A DNA stretch of 64,000 nt from Paenibacillus sp. sptzw28 (GCF_019550795.1 NZ_CP080545.1:2948001-3012000), one strand, 5' to 3'. Shown: positions 46,393 through 55,811, numbered from the stretch's first letter. Notes: generated by a model from the sequence alone, not told the origin. Translations and numbers: made by a program.

Positions 46393-46887
46393 ATGAATAA
46401 CAAAATCCAAAAAATCACGCCAAACTTGTGGTTCGATACACAAGCTGAACAGGCGGCAGAGTTGTACACTTCTATTTTTAAAAATTCGAAGATAGGAAGA
46501 ATCACTCACCATGGCAAAGATAATCACGGGATACCAGAAGGAACAGTAATGACTGTGGAATTTCAACTGGACGGGCAAGAATTCGTAGCCTTAAATGGTG
46601 GCCCGTATTTCAAATTCACAGAGGCAATATCATTTATCGTGAACTGTGAAGATCAAGATGAATTGGACTATTTTTGGGAAAAACTCTCCGAAGGCGGAGA
46701 TGAAAAGGCTCAAAACTGCGGTTGGCTAAAAGATAAGTATGGCGTGTCGTGGCAAATTATTCCTTCCACTCTAACCGAGATGGTAAGCGACCCAGATCCA
46801 GAAAAATCAGAAAGAGTTATGAAAGCATTGCTCCAAACGAAGAGTAAAATTGACATAAAAACTTTGATGCAAGCGTATGAGGGATAA
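46393..46887 (+). CDS. VOC/PhnB-like protein
   Basis: 164 residues. PhnB-type fold: KITPNLWFDTQAEQAAELYT, MTVEFQLDGQEFVALNGGPY, KDKYGVSWQIIPSTLTEMV. ATG 46393 follows AAGGAGGAAAAAA; an upstream in-frame ATG at 46306 has no ribosome site. Related in fold, but not closely, to the protein at 40243. Confidence 0.88.
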   Translation: MNNKIQKITPNLWFDTQAEQAAELYTSIFKNSKIGRITHHGKDNHGIPEGTVMTVEFQLDGQEFVALNGGPYFKFTEAISFIVNCEDQDELDYFWEKLSEGGDEKAQNCGWLKDKYGVSWQIIPSTLTEMVSDPDPEKSERVMKALLQTKSKIDIKTLMQAYEG

Positions 46888-46964
46888 AGTACACTTTGCC
46901 GTTACAGACTGGGGGAAGACCGTACCACGAGTCATTGATAACGGAAAACGTTAGTTCAGAATTT

Positions 46965-46995
46965 ACCGCCATATGATTGATAGGGCGGTTTTTCT
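46965..46995 (+). terminator. Terminator of the PhnB-like gene
   Basis: ACCGCC pairs with GGCGGT around a 13-base loop, followed by TTTTTCTTTT. Confidence 0.75.
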
Positions 46996-47045
46996 TTTGG
47001 CCAGAAATCAACAATCAAGGATAACAGAGCCTTCATAAAAAAAAG

Positions 47046-47072
47046 AGCTCAGGGGAGAATCCCTGAGCCCTT
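47046..47072 (-). terminator. Terminator of the YxcD-like gene
   Basis: GCTCAGGG pairs with CCCTGAGC; on the minus strand it is followed by TCTTTTTTTTATG. Confidence 0.9.
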
Positions 47073-47087
47073 TACAGCTATGAAACT

Positions 47088-47366
47088 TTAATCCGCGATA
47101 TCCGCCCAAAATTCTTCATCCGCATCAAGCGTAATTTGGGAGCGGAATACACGGCGCTGATACTGCTTGAGCAAGTACTGCTCGATCGCTTCCAATATAT
47201 TGGCTTCCACCAAATATTGACTGCGTCCCTGTACCCAAACCTCAGCCGTATATCCGAATTGTTCATCCCAGGCCAATTGCACTTCGACATCCGTCGGAGA
47301 GATGTCCTTGCGGCTCGCGATGTGAAGACAAATGGCGTTAATGATTTCGTCTGTATAAATCCGCAT
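47088..47366 (-). CDS. YxcD-like protein (DUF2653 type)
   Basis: 92 residues, cytoplasmic: RIYTDEIINAICLHIASRKD, then QLAWDEQFGYTAEVWVQGRS and EANILEAIEQYLLKQY. Conserved in Bacillales, of unknown function. It begins two bases after the stop of the membrane-protein gene at 47369, so the two form an operon with the terminator at 47046. Confidence 0.8.
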   Translation of the reverse strand: MRIYTDEIINAICLHIASRKDISPTDVEVQLAWDEQFGYTAEVWVQGRSQYLVEANILEAIEQYLLKQYQRRVFRSQITLDADEEFWADIAD

Positions 47367-47368
47367 TT

Positions 47369-47803
47369 TTAGTAGCGGCTCCGATCATCCGTATGCGCCG
47401 GTTTGCGGCGGTTGCGGAAGTAAAGGAATATACCGCGTATCGCAACAATTAATACATAAATCGCCAATACGTTAATAAGTAATCCGAGCATGTTGCTCAT
47501 AAAGCCGCTGCCGAGCATTCCGCCGAACAGCATACCGGCGAGACCGCCGATCATAAGGCCTTTCATAAAGCTGCCGCCGCTGAAAAATCCGGGTTTTGAC
47601 GTCGTTGCCGCGCCGGATTTCGTTGTGCCAGCCGTCGTGCCCGAAGAGCTTTTGCTCACACTATCGGACGATTTGGAAGGCGTTTGCGTAAAGCTTTGCT
47701 TCGGAGACTTGAAACCGCCGCCTCTAGGTTTGGCATCTGCCGACCCGGCGCTCACTGCAAAGAAAAGCGCGAAAGCTACAAACAATAACAACCCTTTTTT
47801 CAT
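47369..47803 (-). CDS. Small secreted/membrane protein with Gly-rich centre, unknown function
   Basis: 144 residues from ATG 47803 (CAGGAGGAG upstream). Signal peptide (MKKGLLLFVAFALFFAVSAG, cleavage near SADA), a Ser/Thr/Lys-rich stretch, a hydrophobic Gly/Met-rich segment (MKGLMIGGLAGMLFGGMLGS), a second membrane span (LLINVLAIYVLIVAIRGIFL) and a basic tail. The layout is like the N-terminal part of Tim44-type bacterial membrane proteins. Co-transcribed with the YxcD-like gene. Confidence 0.7.
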   Translation of the reverse strand: MKKGLLLFVAFALFFAVSAGSADAKPRGGGFKSPKQSFTQTPSKSSDSVSKSSSGTTAGTTKSGAATTSKPGFFSGGSFMKGLMIGGLAGMLFGGMLGSGFMSNMLGLLINVLAIYVLIVAIRGIFLYFRNRRKPAHTDDRSRY

Positions 47804-47932
47804 CTCTGTTTCTCCTCCTGAAAAAATGCATTGATTGGACGTTGCCTTTCTGTACATTTACGTCTAATATAGTCAAAGGTTTCATTTTTAATTCTTTTTT
47901 TGAATGATTTTCGCGGTTATGGAGGGATTGTA

Positions 47933-48472
47933 ATGGGAAACGGCAAATATCCCGAGGCCTATATCGATTATTTAGTCCAGTTTCATGCGACACGGGACTA
48001 CTTTGAATGCCATGAGCTGCTTGAGGAATATTGGAAAGAGCATCCCGGCGACCCGTTTGCTGATACTTGGGTCGGACTGATCCAGGCTGCTGTCGGTTCC
48101 TATCATTATCGAAGAGGAAATTTGCAGGGCGCGATGAAAATGTTCCGTCAATCCTTGAAAAGGTTGACCCTAGCGCAATTGGAACAGCTGGGCCTGCATG
48201 GAGAGCGGTTTCTGTCTATCATTGGGGAGCGGCTTGAAGCAGCGGGCAGGAATGAACCTTTTACAGATATGGAATTTCCCTTTGCAGATGAAGAGCTAGT
48301 GCGGATCTGCGAAGAGAAATGCAAAGCAAACGGCCTCGTATGGGGAGCGGCAAGCGGTACGGAGGAGGCTCTCATTCACCGGCATACGCTGCGGGACCGA
48401 AGCGAAGTCATCGCTGCCAGAGAAGCCGCGGCGCAGGCGAAGAGAGCCGGGAACAGCGGGTTGAAACAATAA
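47933..48472 (+). CDS. DUF309 family protein
   Basis: 179 residues. The family signature HATRDYFECHELLEEYWK is at about residue 16-33, with helical repeats after it (GLIQAAVGSYHYRRGNLQGA). Function unknown; conserved His and Glu suggest a metal site. ATG 47933 follows GGAGGG. Confidence 0.85.
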   Translation: MGNGKYPEAYIDYLVQFHATRDYFECHELLEEYWKEHPGDPFADTWVGLIQAAVGSYHYRRGNLQGAMKMFRQSLKRLTLAQLEQLGLHGERFLSIIGERLEAAGRNEPFTDMEFPFADEELVRICEEKCKANGLVWGAASGTEEALIHRHTLRDRSEVIAAREAAAQAKRAGNSGLKQ

Positions 48473-48475
48473 CAG

Positions 48476-48523
48476 AAAGAGTTTTGCCGCAAGCCGCCGA
48501 TGGCTTTGGCAAAACTCTTTTTT
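48476..48523. terminator. Bidirectional terminator
   Basis: AAAGAGTTTTGCC and AAGCC pair with GGCTT and GGCAAAACTCTTT, with TTT following. It separates the convergent DUF309 and carbonic anhydrase genes. Confidence 0.9.
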
Positions 48524-48527
48524 AGTC

Positions 48528-49106
48528 TTATACTTTTTCTTGAAGCACGTCGTAGCCTTCAGTAACAAGATCGAGTTTACCAGTCCCCGGATGGATGATA
48601 AAGCCGTGAACGGGCGTTTTAGGTGGCAGCAAAGGATGATTTCGAATAATATTGACGCTGTTCACAACGCTGTCTTCCACGCTGTCGAAGCCGGTCAACC
48701 AACGTTTCAGACTCATACCGGAGTGAAGCAGCGTTTGGATCGTTTCATCCTTGATACCCTTGTCCGTCATGTGCTCAATGACGGTTTCCGGATTAATCCC
48801 GGTCATGCCGCACTCGTGATGCCCTATGACGAGAACTTCTTTCGCCCCAAGCTCATACAGCGCGATGAGCACGCTTCGCATAATGTTGCCGAAAGGCTGG
48901 GTGATGATACCGCCGGCATTCTTGATAATCTTGACGTCGCCGTTGCGAAGATCCAGCGCTTTGGGCAGCAGTTCGGTCAACCTGGTGTCCATACAGGTAA
49001 CGATAACCATTCTTTTCTCGGGGAAACGGTCGGTTAAATACCGCTCGTACTCCCGGTTCTCGACGAATTTCTCATTAAAGGCCAGAATATTTTGAATGTT
49101 GTTCAT
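48528..49106 (-). CDS. Beta-class carbonic anhydrase
   Basis: 192 residues. Zinc ligands are visible: the Cys and Asp of VTCMDTRLTELLP (near 38-40) and the His/Cys of IGHHECGM (near 95-99). It interconverts CO2 and bicarbonate in the cytoplasm. Small YvdA-like subgroup. GGTAGGAGGATC precedes ATG 49106. Confidence 0.9.
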   Translation of the reverse strand: MNNIQNILAFNEKFVENREYERYLTDRFPEKRMVIVTCMDTRLTELLPKALDLRNGDVKIIKNAGGIITQPFGNIMRSVLIALYELGAKEVLVIGHHECGMTGINPETVIEHMTDKGIKDETIQTLLHSGMSLKRWLTGFDSVEDSVVNSVNIIRNHPLLPPKTPVHGFIIHPGTGKLDLVTEGYDVLQEKV

Positions 49107-49157
49107 AGTGATCCTCCTACCAGTCTCTATAAATGTATGGTCCTTACTAGTCTTTCT

Positions 49158-49475
49158 CTACTTCATCAATCTTAAGTTAGCCGTGTAAATCTGATTGTCG
49201 CTCTTCAAGCTGAATGAGTTACGAGCCTTGTCGTAGTCGATACGCAGGTTAGGCTCGAAGAATACCTCGTAGCGGGGTTCATACCATACCGAATAGGGAT
49301 CTCCATCCCCCAGCTTGTCATCCTCGCCCGGCGATTCAATCAGCTGAAGCGCGGGAACGCCGCTCACTACACAGCCGCATCCTTCGGTATCGTATAACAG
49401 CCGCAAGCTTCGAGAATCTCCTTTCAATTGTTCGGACAGCCGCTCTACCGCGGAGGGTGTAAAAGTAAAATGCAT
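49158..49475 (-). CDS. HesB/IscA-like iron-sulfur biosynthesis-family protein
   Basis: 105 residues. HFTFTPSAVERLSEQLKG, LRLLYDTEGCGCVVSGVPAL and FEPNLRIDYDKARNSFSLKS fit the YqkB-type branch of the HesB fold. Only the CGC pair of cysteines is kept, and the C-terminal CGCG of A-type Fe-S carriers is missing, so classical cluster transfer is uncertain. Start ATG 49475 after GGGGGAG. Confidence 0.8.
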   Translation of the reverse strand: MHFTFTPSAVERLSEQLKGDSRSLRLLYDTEGCGCVVSGVPALQLIESPGEDDKLGDGDPYSVWYEPRYEVFFEPNLRIDYDKARNSFSLKSDNQIYTANLRLMK

Positions 49476-49596
49476 TAGCGCAGCATCTCCCCCATTAATT
49501 CGCAAAAGTAAACATCTTAAAGTTGATTATACTTATTGAGAAAAGTATGATCAAGTAGTGCTATATATGGACTAATAAATGGAAGGTGGAATCCGG

Positions 49597-51111
49597 ATGA
49601 CGGCAAACGATGGAAATGTGCTATCGAATTTTATCGAGCGCATCGGTCAAATCAAAAGCTATGAGGAAGCTCTAGGCGTCCTGTACTGGGATTTGCGCAC
49701 CGGAGCCCCCCGCAAAGGGATGGACGCAAGAAGCGAAGCGATCGGTATGCTTTCCGGGCAAATGTTCAAGCTGTCAACGGCTCCAGAGCTGGGCGAGTGG
49801 TTAACGGAGTTGGAGACGCCGGATACAAATGCGGGCTTAAGCGAAATATACCGCAGACTTGTAACGGAAACGCGCAAGGATTACGACCGCAGTGTGAAAA
49901 TTCCACCGAAGCTGTATCAGGAATATGTAGTCCTTACTTCTCAGGCGGAATCGATCTGGGAAGAAGCCAAAGAAAAAAGCGATTATGCGTCGTTCGAGCC
50001 TTACCTCGATAAAATCATTACATATCAGAATCAGTTCATTGATCTGTGGGGGCCGGGGGCAACACGCTACGATACTCTACTGGACGCATACGAGCCCGGA
50101 ATGACGACTGCGGAGCTTGATCGTGTATTTGGCGGACTTCGCGGGAAGCTGGTGCCGCTTGCTTCCGCGATCGCCGCGTCGCCGCATCAGCCGGAAACCG
50201 GGTTCCTCAAGCAATCATACTCGAAGGAAGCCCAGAAGAAGTTCAGCCTGTTCATTTTGGAGCAGATGGGCTTTGATTTCGCGGCGGGACGGCTCGATGA
50301 GAGCGTGCATCCATTCGCAACCGGACTGAACCCGGGAGATGTCCGCATCACGACACGCTATTTGACCCATGATGTGACCAGCGCGTTGTTCGGCACGATA
50401 CACGAAGGCGGGCATGCGCTTTACGAGCAGAATATCATGAAAGATCTCATCGGAACGACCCTCTGCTCGGGCACTTCGATGGGGATCCATGAGTCGCAGT
50501 CCCGTTTCTGGGAAAATGTCATCGGCAGAAGCAAGCCGTTCTGGAGCCGGTATTACCGGGATCTGCAGCAGCATTTCCCGAATCAGCTGGAAGTGCCGGT
50601 GGAGGATTTCTACCGGGCGACGAATGTAGTGAAGCCATCGCTCATCCGTATCGAGGCGGATGAGTTGACATACAATCTGCACATTATTATCCGCTATGAA
50701 ATCGAGAAGCTCATATTTAATGAAGGAGTGAAGGCATCCGAGCTGCCTTCACTGTGGAACGAGAAATACCGTGAGTATTTGGGTGTGGTTCCGGAGAACG
50801 ACGGCGAAGGCGTACTGCAGGATGTGCATTGGTCCGGCGGCATGTTCGGGTATTTTCCCTCCTATTCGCTGGGCAACATGTATGCGGCGCAAATTACGGA
50901 TACAATGGAGCGCGAACTGCCGGATCTCTGGGATACGGTGGAACGCGGAGAGCTGCTTCCGGTGAAAAGCTGGCTGACTGATAAGGTTTACCAATACGGC
51001 AAGCTGCGCACGCCTTCGGAGCTAATTACCGGTATTACCGGCAAACCGCTTGATCCCGCTTATCTTGTCTCCTATCTGGAGCGGAAGTATAAGGATATTT
51101 ACAAATTGTAG
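49597..51111 (+). CDS. M32-family metallocarboxypeptidase
   Basis: 504 residues, the family's normal length. Cytoplasmic zinc carboxypeptidase (thermostable carboxypeptidase 1 / YpwA type) that trims C-terminal residues. Motifs: YWDLRTGAPRKG near 30-40; the zinc site TIHEGGHALYEQ (HExxH) near 270; GIHESQSRFWENVIGRS; RIEADELTYNLHIIIRYEIE. ATG 49597 lies after GGAAGGTGG; the ATG at 49579 overlaps this site. Confidence 0.93.
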   Translation: MTANDGNVLSNFIERIGQIKSYEEALGVLYWDLRTGAPRKGMDARSEAIGMLSGQMFKLSTAPELGEWLTELETPDTNAGLSEIYRRLVTETRKDYDRSVKIPPKLYQEYVVLTSQAESIWEEAKEKSDYASFEPYLDKIITYQNQFIDLWGPGATRYDTLLDAYEPGMTTAELDRVFGGLRGKLVPLASAIAASPHQPETGFLKQSYSKEAQKKFSLFILEQMGFDFAAGRLDESVHPFATGLNPGDVRITTRYLTHDVTSALFGTIHEGGHALYEQNIMKDLIGTTLCSGTSMGIHESQSRFWENVIGRSKPFWSRYYRDLQQHFPNQLEVPVEDFYRATNVVKPSLIRIEADELTYNLHIIIRYEIEKLIFNEGVKASELPSLWNEKYREYLGVVPENDGEGVLQDVHWSGGMFGYFPSYSLGNMYAAQITDTMERELPDLWDTVERGELLPVKSWLTDKVYQYGKLRTPSELITGITGKPLDPAYLVSYLERKYKDIYKL

Positions 51112-51133
51112 AATGGCAATTGCTGCGCTGTTA

Positions 51134-51162
51134 AAGCCCGGAGCTTAGGCTCCGGGCTTTTT
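51134..51162 (+). terminator. Terminator of the M32 carboxypeptidase gene
   Basis: AAGCCCGGAGC pairs with GCTCCGGGCTT around TTAG, followed by TTT. Confidence 0.95.
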
Positions 51163-51251
51163 CATATTGTAAGTGCAGCCGAGTTTCACCCGTATAAGGG
51201 TCGCCGCATAGGCTATAGTACATTTGTAATGCGGATCATGGGGGGACGAGA

Positions 51252-52250
51252 ATGGGTAAACGTAAATTTACGGCGATTTTGTTAATGACCGCCATGATTA
51301 TGGCTGTTGCCGCCGGCTGCGGTGCAGAAAGCAAGGGTCCGGTGAAAGTGCGGATCGGCGAAGTGACGAGATCCCTCTTTTACGCACCGGAATATGTGGC
51401 GGCGGGGAAGGGCTTTTTCAAAGAAGAGGGACTGGAGATCGACCTGCAGACGACGCCCGGGGGAGATAAAACAATGACTGCTCTCCTTACGAACGCCATC
51501 GATGTAGCCCTTGTCGGTTCCGAAACCTCCATTTATGTGTACCAGCAGGAGGGCGGCGATCCGGTTATTAATTTCGCGCAGGTTACGCAAACGGACGGCA
51601 CGTTCCTGGTATCCCGCAAGCCGGCAGACGGGTTTGACTGGAGCCAGCTGAAGGGAAGCACCTTCCTCGGGCAGCGCAAAGGCGGCATGCCGCAAATGGC
51701 GGGGGAATTTACGCTGAAGAAGCATGGAATTGATCCACAGAAGGATTTGACACTCATTCAAAATGTCGATTTCGCCAATATCCCGGCGGCGTTTGCATCG
51801 GGAACAGGCGATTACGTGCAGCTGTTCGAACCGCAAGCCTCGATTTTCGAGAAGGAAGGAAAGGGTTATGTGGCGGCATCGTTCGGAGCTGAGAGCGGCC
51901 ATCTGCCTTATACCGTATTTATGGCAAAGCAGAGCTATATCGACAAAAACAAAGATACGGTGCAGAAGTTTACGAATGCCGTTTATAAAGCGCAGCAGTG
52001 GGTGAACGACCATAGCGCCGAAGAAATCGCCGATGTTGTACTGCCTTACTTCAAAGACGCCGAGCGGGATATTGTGATACGTGTAATCGATCGTTACAAG
52101 AAGCAGGGCTCGTATGCGACAAACCCGATAATCGACGCGGACGAGTGGAATAATTTGCTGAATGTGATGACGACAGCGGGCGAGTTGAAGACGAGAACGG
52201 AGCACGACAAGCTTGTCGATAACGATTTTGCCGAGAATGCAATGAAATAA
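51252..52250 (+). CDS. NitT/TauT-type ABC transporter substrate-binding lipoprotein
   Basis: 332 residues. Lipobox VAAGC with C23. The SsuA/THI5-like binding fold is shown by VRIGEVTRSLFYAPEYVAAG, KGFFKEEGLEIDLQTTPGGD, ALLTNAIDVALVGSETSIYV. It begins an importer operon with the ATPase and permease that follow. The ligand (alkanesulfonate, pyrimidine precursor or other) cannot be told; no sulfonate mono-oxygenase or thiamin gene is nearby and no riboswitch was seen. Confidence 0.9.
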   Translation: MGKRKFTAILLMTAMIMAVAAGCGAESKGPVKVRIGEVTRSLFYAPEYVAAGKGFFKEEGLEIDLQTTPGGDKTMTALLTNAIDVALVGSETSIYVYQQEGGDPVINFAQVTQTDGTFLVSRKPADGFDWSQLKGSTFLGQRKGGMPQMAGEFTLKKHGIDPQKDLTLIQNVDFANIPAAFASGTGDYVQLFEPQASIFEKEGKGYVAASFGAESGHLPYTVFMAKQSYIDKNKDTVQKFTNAVYKAQQWVNDHSAEEIADVVLPYFKDAERDIVIRVIDRYKKQGSYATNPIIDADEWNNLLNVMTTAGELKTRTEHDKLVDNDFAENAMK

Positions 52251-52281
52251 CCGTTTCATTAGGGGGAAGGAGTTGATTCCC

Positions 52282-53073
52282 ATGGATCCGGTTCTGGAGC
52301 TGAACGACGTGTCGCACGTCTATGTTAACGAGAGCGGAACCACGCTTGCCGTCGAAGGTCTTAATCTGGCCGTTGCAGCAGGCGAATTTGTCAGCCTGGT
52401 CGGACCGAGCGGCTGCGGTAAGACGACGGTGCTCAGCCTGCTGGCCGGTCTTCTCCTGCCCACGGAGGGAACAGTCACCGCCTGCGGAGCGCCGGTCCGC
52501 CGGCCTTCCCCGAAAATCGGCTACATGCTTCAGCAGGATTACTTGCTGCCATGGCGGACGATTCTTGATAATGCGCTGCTCGGTCTGGAAATAAACGGCC
52601 GTAAAACAGAGGCATCGATTGCATTCACACGCTCGCTGCTGCATGAGCTTGGGCTTGGAGGGCTCGAGAACCGTATGCCCGGTGAGCTGTCTGGAGGCAT
52701 GCGGCAGCGTGCGGCGCTCGTACGCACACTCGCGACGGAGCCCGATGTTCTGCTGCTCGACGAACCTTTCTCGGCGCTCGATTTGCAGATCAAGCTTCAA
52801 TTGGAGGATCTGGTGCAGTCGACGCTTCGGGCTTTGAACAAAACGGCGGTGCTTGTGACGCATGATCTGAACGAAGCGGCAGCCATGAGCGACAGAGTGG
52901 TGGTGCTGGGGCGAAATCCGGGTCATATCCGCGCTGTTTATATTGTGCCCACACGGATTCGAAGCGCTCTGCCGACAACGGCGAGAAAGTTTCCCGAATT
53001 TCAATCGATGTTCGATTTGATCTGGGGGGCGCTGGAGGACAGCAGCGCGAAAGGAGATGCCGGCAATGAGTGA
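52282..53073 (+). CDS. NitT/TauT-type ABC transporter ATPase
   Basis: 263 residues. Walker A GPSGCGKTT at 41-49, Q-loop MLQQDYLLPWRT near 82, signature LSGGMRQRAALVR near 135, Walker B LLLDEPFSALD near 155 and switch His in LVTHDLNEA. ATG 52282 follows GGAAGGAG. It overlaps the permease start slightly (53066), so the genes are translationally coupled. Confidence 0.93.
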   Translation: MDPVLELNDVSHVYVNESGTTLAVEGLNLAVAAGEFVSLVGPSGCGKTTVLSLLAGLLLPTEGTVTACGAPVRRPSPKIGYMLQQDYLLPWRTILDNALLGLEINGRKTEASIAFTRSLLHELGLGGLENRMPGELSGGMRQRAALVRTLATEPDVLLLDEPFSALDLQIKLQLEDLVQSTLRALNKTAVLVTHDLNEAAAMSDRVVVLGRNPGHIRAVYIVPTRIRSALPTTARKFPEFQSMFDLIWGALEDSSAKGDAGNE

Positions 53074-53956
53074 CAACCGGAATGACGAACCAGGCCGTCC
53101 TGTGGTGGAAGACATGGTGACCGTGTCCGGCGCTGCCGGTTCCTTTTCACCAGACCGTCTCGCTGACCTGCATCGTGATTATCACCGCCGTATGAGACGG
53201 AGCAAGTGGCTTGTCGGATCGGTCCAGGCGCTGCTTCTCATCCTGTTCATCGGGCTGTGGGAAGCGGCGGGGCGTCTTCGCTGGATCGACGTTCTATTAT
53301 TCAGCTATCCGAGCAAGCTGTACTATCAGCTCTGGACGACGATTGTGGATGGAAGTCTTCTGCCGCACATTGGCGTAACCGTGCTGGAGACGATAGTCGG
53401 CTTTGCACTCGGAACGCTGCTTGGGACGGCGCTGGCCGCGCTGCTGTGGTGGTTTCCGCTGCTCTCCCGCGTCCTCGATCCGTATTTGGTTGTGCTGAAC
53501 AGCATGCCCAAGGTGGCGCTCGGGCCGCTGTTTATTGTCGGGTTCGGGGCGGGCTTCTCGGCGATTGTGGCTACAACGCTGTCGATAACGGTTATTATTA
53601 CGACGCTTACCATCTATATCCGTTTCTGCGAGGTGGACGCCGGACTTCTGAAGGTTGTCCGTCTGCTGGGCGGATCACGCGGGCAGGTCTTTCGATATGT
53701 GATATTGCCGGATTCTTTTGCCGTTATCGTTTCCACGCTGAAGGTGAATGTCGGACTCGCATGGATCGGTGTCATTGTGGGTGAATTTTTGACATCCAAG
53801 GCCGGACTCGGTTACTTGATCGTATACGGCTTTCAGGTGTTTAATTTCACGATTGTTCTCTCCAGCCTTGTCGTAATTGCTATCGTGGCAACGGCCATGT
53901 ATCAGCTTGTTGCGGCACTCGAGCATCGGTTGACGAAGAGAGGAAGGGAGCGGTAG
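53066..53956 (+). CDS. NitT/TauT-type ABC transporter permease
   Basis: 296 residues. A hydrophilic N-terminal extension of about 45 residues precedes about six membrane spans. The EAA-like loop (CEVDAGLLKVVRLLGGSRGQ VFRYVILPDSFA, split here for reading) is at about 190-220. ATG 53066 is eight bases after GGAG and lies inside the ATPase gene end. Confidence 0.92.
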   Translation: MSDNRNDEPGRPVVEDMVTVSGAAGSFSPDRLADLHRDYHRRMRRSKWLVGSVQALLLILFIGLWEAAGRLRWIDVLLFSYPSKLYYQLWTTIVDGSLLPHIGVTVLETIVGFALGTLLGTALAALLWWFPLLSRVLDPYLVVLNSMPKVALGPLFIVGFGAGFSAIVATTLSITVIITTLTIYIRFCEVDAGLLKVVRLLGGSRGQVFRYVILPDSFAVIVSTLKVNVGLAWIGVIVGEFLTSKAGLGYLIVYGFQVFNFTIVLSSLVVIAIVATAMYQLVAALEHRLTKRGRER

Positions 53957-54001
53957 GATATAGGAAAAAGCCGAAAAATGTCGGTAAGCCAGAGGTAAAC
54001 T

Positions 54002-54994
54002 ATGGGAATACGTGTTATTAAAACTGCTTTAGCCGCACTAGCCGCTCTGTATACCGCCCATTATATCGGCCTGGATCCGCCGCTTTCGGCCGGCCTGCTT
54101 GCAATACTCGGAGTCGAGGTCACTCGCAAGAAAGGGCTCAAAAGCGCATTTGTCCGGTTTATGGCGTCGGTGCTTGGACTGTTTTTCGCTTCGCTGCTAT
54201 TTAAATTGCTCGGATTCCATATCTGGACTATTTCGTTGTTTATCCTGTTCGTGTTCCCGCTGCTCTCGCGGCTGCAGCTGAAGGATGGAATCGTCACAAG
54301 CTCGGTAATCGTCTTCCATATTTATGCGCGGGAAGAGGTCACGGCAGCATTGATAGGCAATGAAATTATGCTGCTGCTCACCGGTCTCGGCTGGGCGACG
54401 GCGATCAACCTGCTGTATATGCCCAAGGAAGAGAAAAGGCTCGAAGCTCTGCGCCACGAGACAGAGAGGCACTTTAGCGGAATCTTCCACTATATGGGAC
54501 AGACGCTGCGCAATCCGGCGTTGGTATGGAATGGCGGGGAGCTGCTCGAAGCCGGTCAAACGATTGAAGAGGGACTTATGCGGGCCGATATGGACAGGGA
54601 AAACCGGCTTTGGGGTCAGGACAGCGCCTCCTGGCGCTACTATCCCACTTATTTCGAAATGAGAAGGCAGCAGCTTGAGTCAATGCAGCAAATGCTCGTA
54701 CTGCTTGCGTTTGTATATGAAACGCTGCCGCAGGGCGAGCTGGTGGCGGATTTGTTCGATAATTTGGCGGAAGATGTGAAATCGGATGTCTATGAAGGGT
54801 ATGTAGCCAAACGACTCTCCGAGTTGGAAGCCCGCTTCCGCTCGATGCCGCTGCCGGCCAGCCGCGAGGAGTTCGAGGTTCGGGCGGCTATTTTGCAGCT
54901 TATGCATGAACTGAAGCGCTATCTTGATATCGCTAAACGGTGGAAAAAGCAAAAAAACAGCCAAAAGACCGTCCGCCGCGAGCAGCAAATTTGA
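54002..54994 (+). CDS. Aromatic acid exporter-like membrane protein (DUF939 / FUSC type)
   Basis: 330 residues. Four to five membrane spans in the first ~135 residues (VIKTALAALAALYTAHYIGL, AFVRFMASVLGLFFASLLFK, ALIGNEIMLLLTGLGWATAI), then a long helical cytoplasmic domain (about 140-325) typical of ArAE_1/DUF939 proteins. Probably an efflux-related protein; the substrate is unknown. AGAGGTAAACT precedes ATG 54002. Confidence 0.85.
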   Translation: MGIRVIKTALAALAALYTAHYIGLDPPLSAGLLAILGVEVTRKKGLKSAFVRFMASVLGLFFASLLFKLLGFHIWTISLFILFVFPLLSRLQLKDGIVTSSVIVFHIYAREEVTAALIGNEIMLLLTGLGWATAINLLYMPKEEKRLEALRHETERHFSGIFHYMGQTLRNPALVWNGGELLEAGQTIEEGLMRADMDRENRLWGQDSASWRYYPTYFEMRRQQLESMQQMLVLLAFVYETLPQGELVADLFDNLAEDVKSDVYEGYVAKRLSELEARFRSMPLPASREEFEVRAAILQLMHELKRYLDIAKRWKKQKNSQKTVRREQQI

Positions 54995-55116
54995 CTCCAC
55001 ACGGCAACTATATGAATTTCACTATAAAATCCGCTCCGTCCAAAAAGAAATAGTCACCCTAGACGAATGTCCTGCATACACTTTAATTGAATGATTGTAT
55101 GGAGGAGGTTAAATAC

Positions 55117-55686
55117 ATGGCAATTGCAGATAAACAGCTTCAAGCCAGAGAGATAATAACGAAAGCTGTCTGCGGGAAAGGTCGTAAGTTTTCCACTGTA
55201 ACCCATACCGTTACACCGCCTCAGCATCCCACGAGCATATTGGGCGCGTGGATAATCAACCATCAGTATGAGGCGGTACGTTCGGGCGACGGTATTGAGG
55301 TTATCGGTACTTACGATATCAACATTTGGTATTCTTACAACAAAAACTCTCAGACGGACGTAGCGAAAGAAACGTTGTCGTACGTCGAGCATGTGCCGCT
55401 CTCCTACGTCGATCCGAAGCATCGGGCTTCAACGGAAGAAGTGACGGCCGAAGCGACACAGGAACCAAATTGCGTGGAAGCGAATATCTCTGCCAATGGT
55501 TCCGGCGTTCTTCTTCGTGTGGAACGGGAGTTTCTCGTTGAAATGATTGCTGAAACGAAAGTGCGCGTCGCCGTTTATCCCGGCGGATACGATGAGGACG
55601 GCAAGGACATCGAATTCGGCGACGATGGCGACGGCGATGGCGATTATGAGGATTTGGATCCTGAGCTGCTGGACGACGAGCTGTAA
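55117..55686 (+). CDS. cotE: Outer spore coat morphogenetic protein CotE
   Basis: 189 residues. QLQAREIITKAVCGKGRKFS, GAWIINHQYEAVRSGDGIEV, DINIWYSYNKNSQTDVAKET and FLVEMIAETKVRVAVYPGGY are diagnostic of CotE, which assembles the outer coat layer around the forespore; the acidic end (DDGDGDGDYEDLDPELLDDE) is also typical. ATG 55117 follows GGAGGAGG. Its position before mutS-mutL matches the Bacillales order, but here a putative amidoligase gene and a repeat array lie between. Confidence 0.96.
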   Translation: MAIADKQLQAREIITKAVCGKGRKFSTVTHTVTPPQHPTSILGAWIINHQYEAVRSGDGIEVIGTYDINIWYSYNKNSQTDVAKETLSYVEHVPLSYVDPKHRASTEEVTAEATQEPNCVEANISANGSGVLLRVEREFLVEMIAETKVRVAVYPGGYDEDGKDIEFGDDGDGDGDYEDLDPELLDDEL

Positions 55687-55740
55687 TTTACCTGCGGTTA
55701 CAGCGGTTAAAATATCTTATGCGGCAGCGGTGCGGGATTC

Positions 55741-55764
55741 GAGGGCGACAGCCCTCTTTTTTTT
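55741..55764 (+). terminator. Terminator of cotE
   Basis: GAGGGC pairs with GCCCTC around GACA, followed by eight T. Confidence 0.9.
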
Positions 55765-55811
55765 CGAATAATTTTCCGCTTGGGAAGTTTCGCTGGATCG
55801 GGGATGGAACG

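Noticed and set aside
51163..51251. TPP or other riboswitch before the NitT/TauT-type operon
   Set aside because: No conserved riboswitch core could be recognised in the short leader.
51282..52283. Leftward 333-codon frame antisense to the binding-protein gene
   Set aside because: Shadow of the lipoprotein gene; no ribosome site or recognisable motif.
52051..53115. Leftward 354-codon frame across the ABC transporter genes
   Set aside because: Antisense shadow of the ATPase gene, which shows all ABC motifs.
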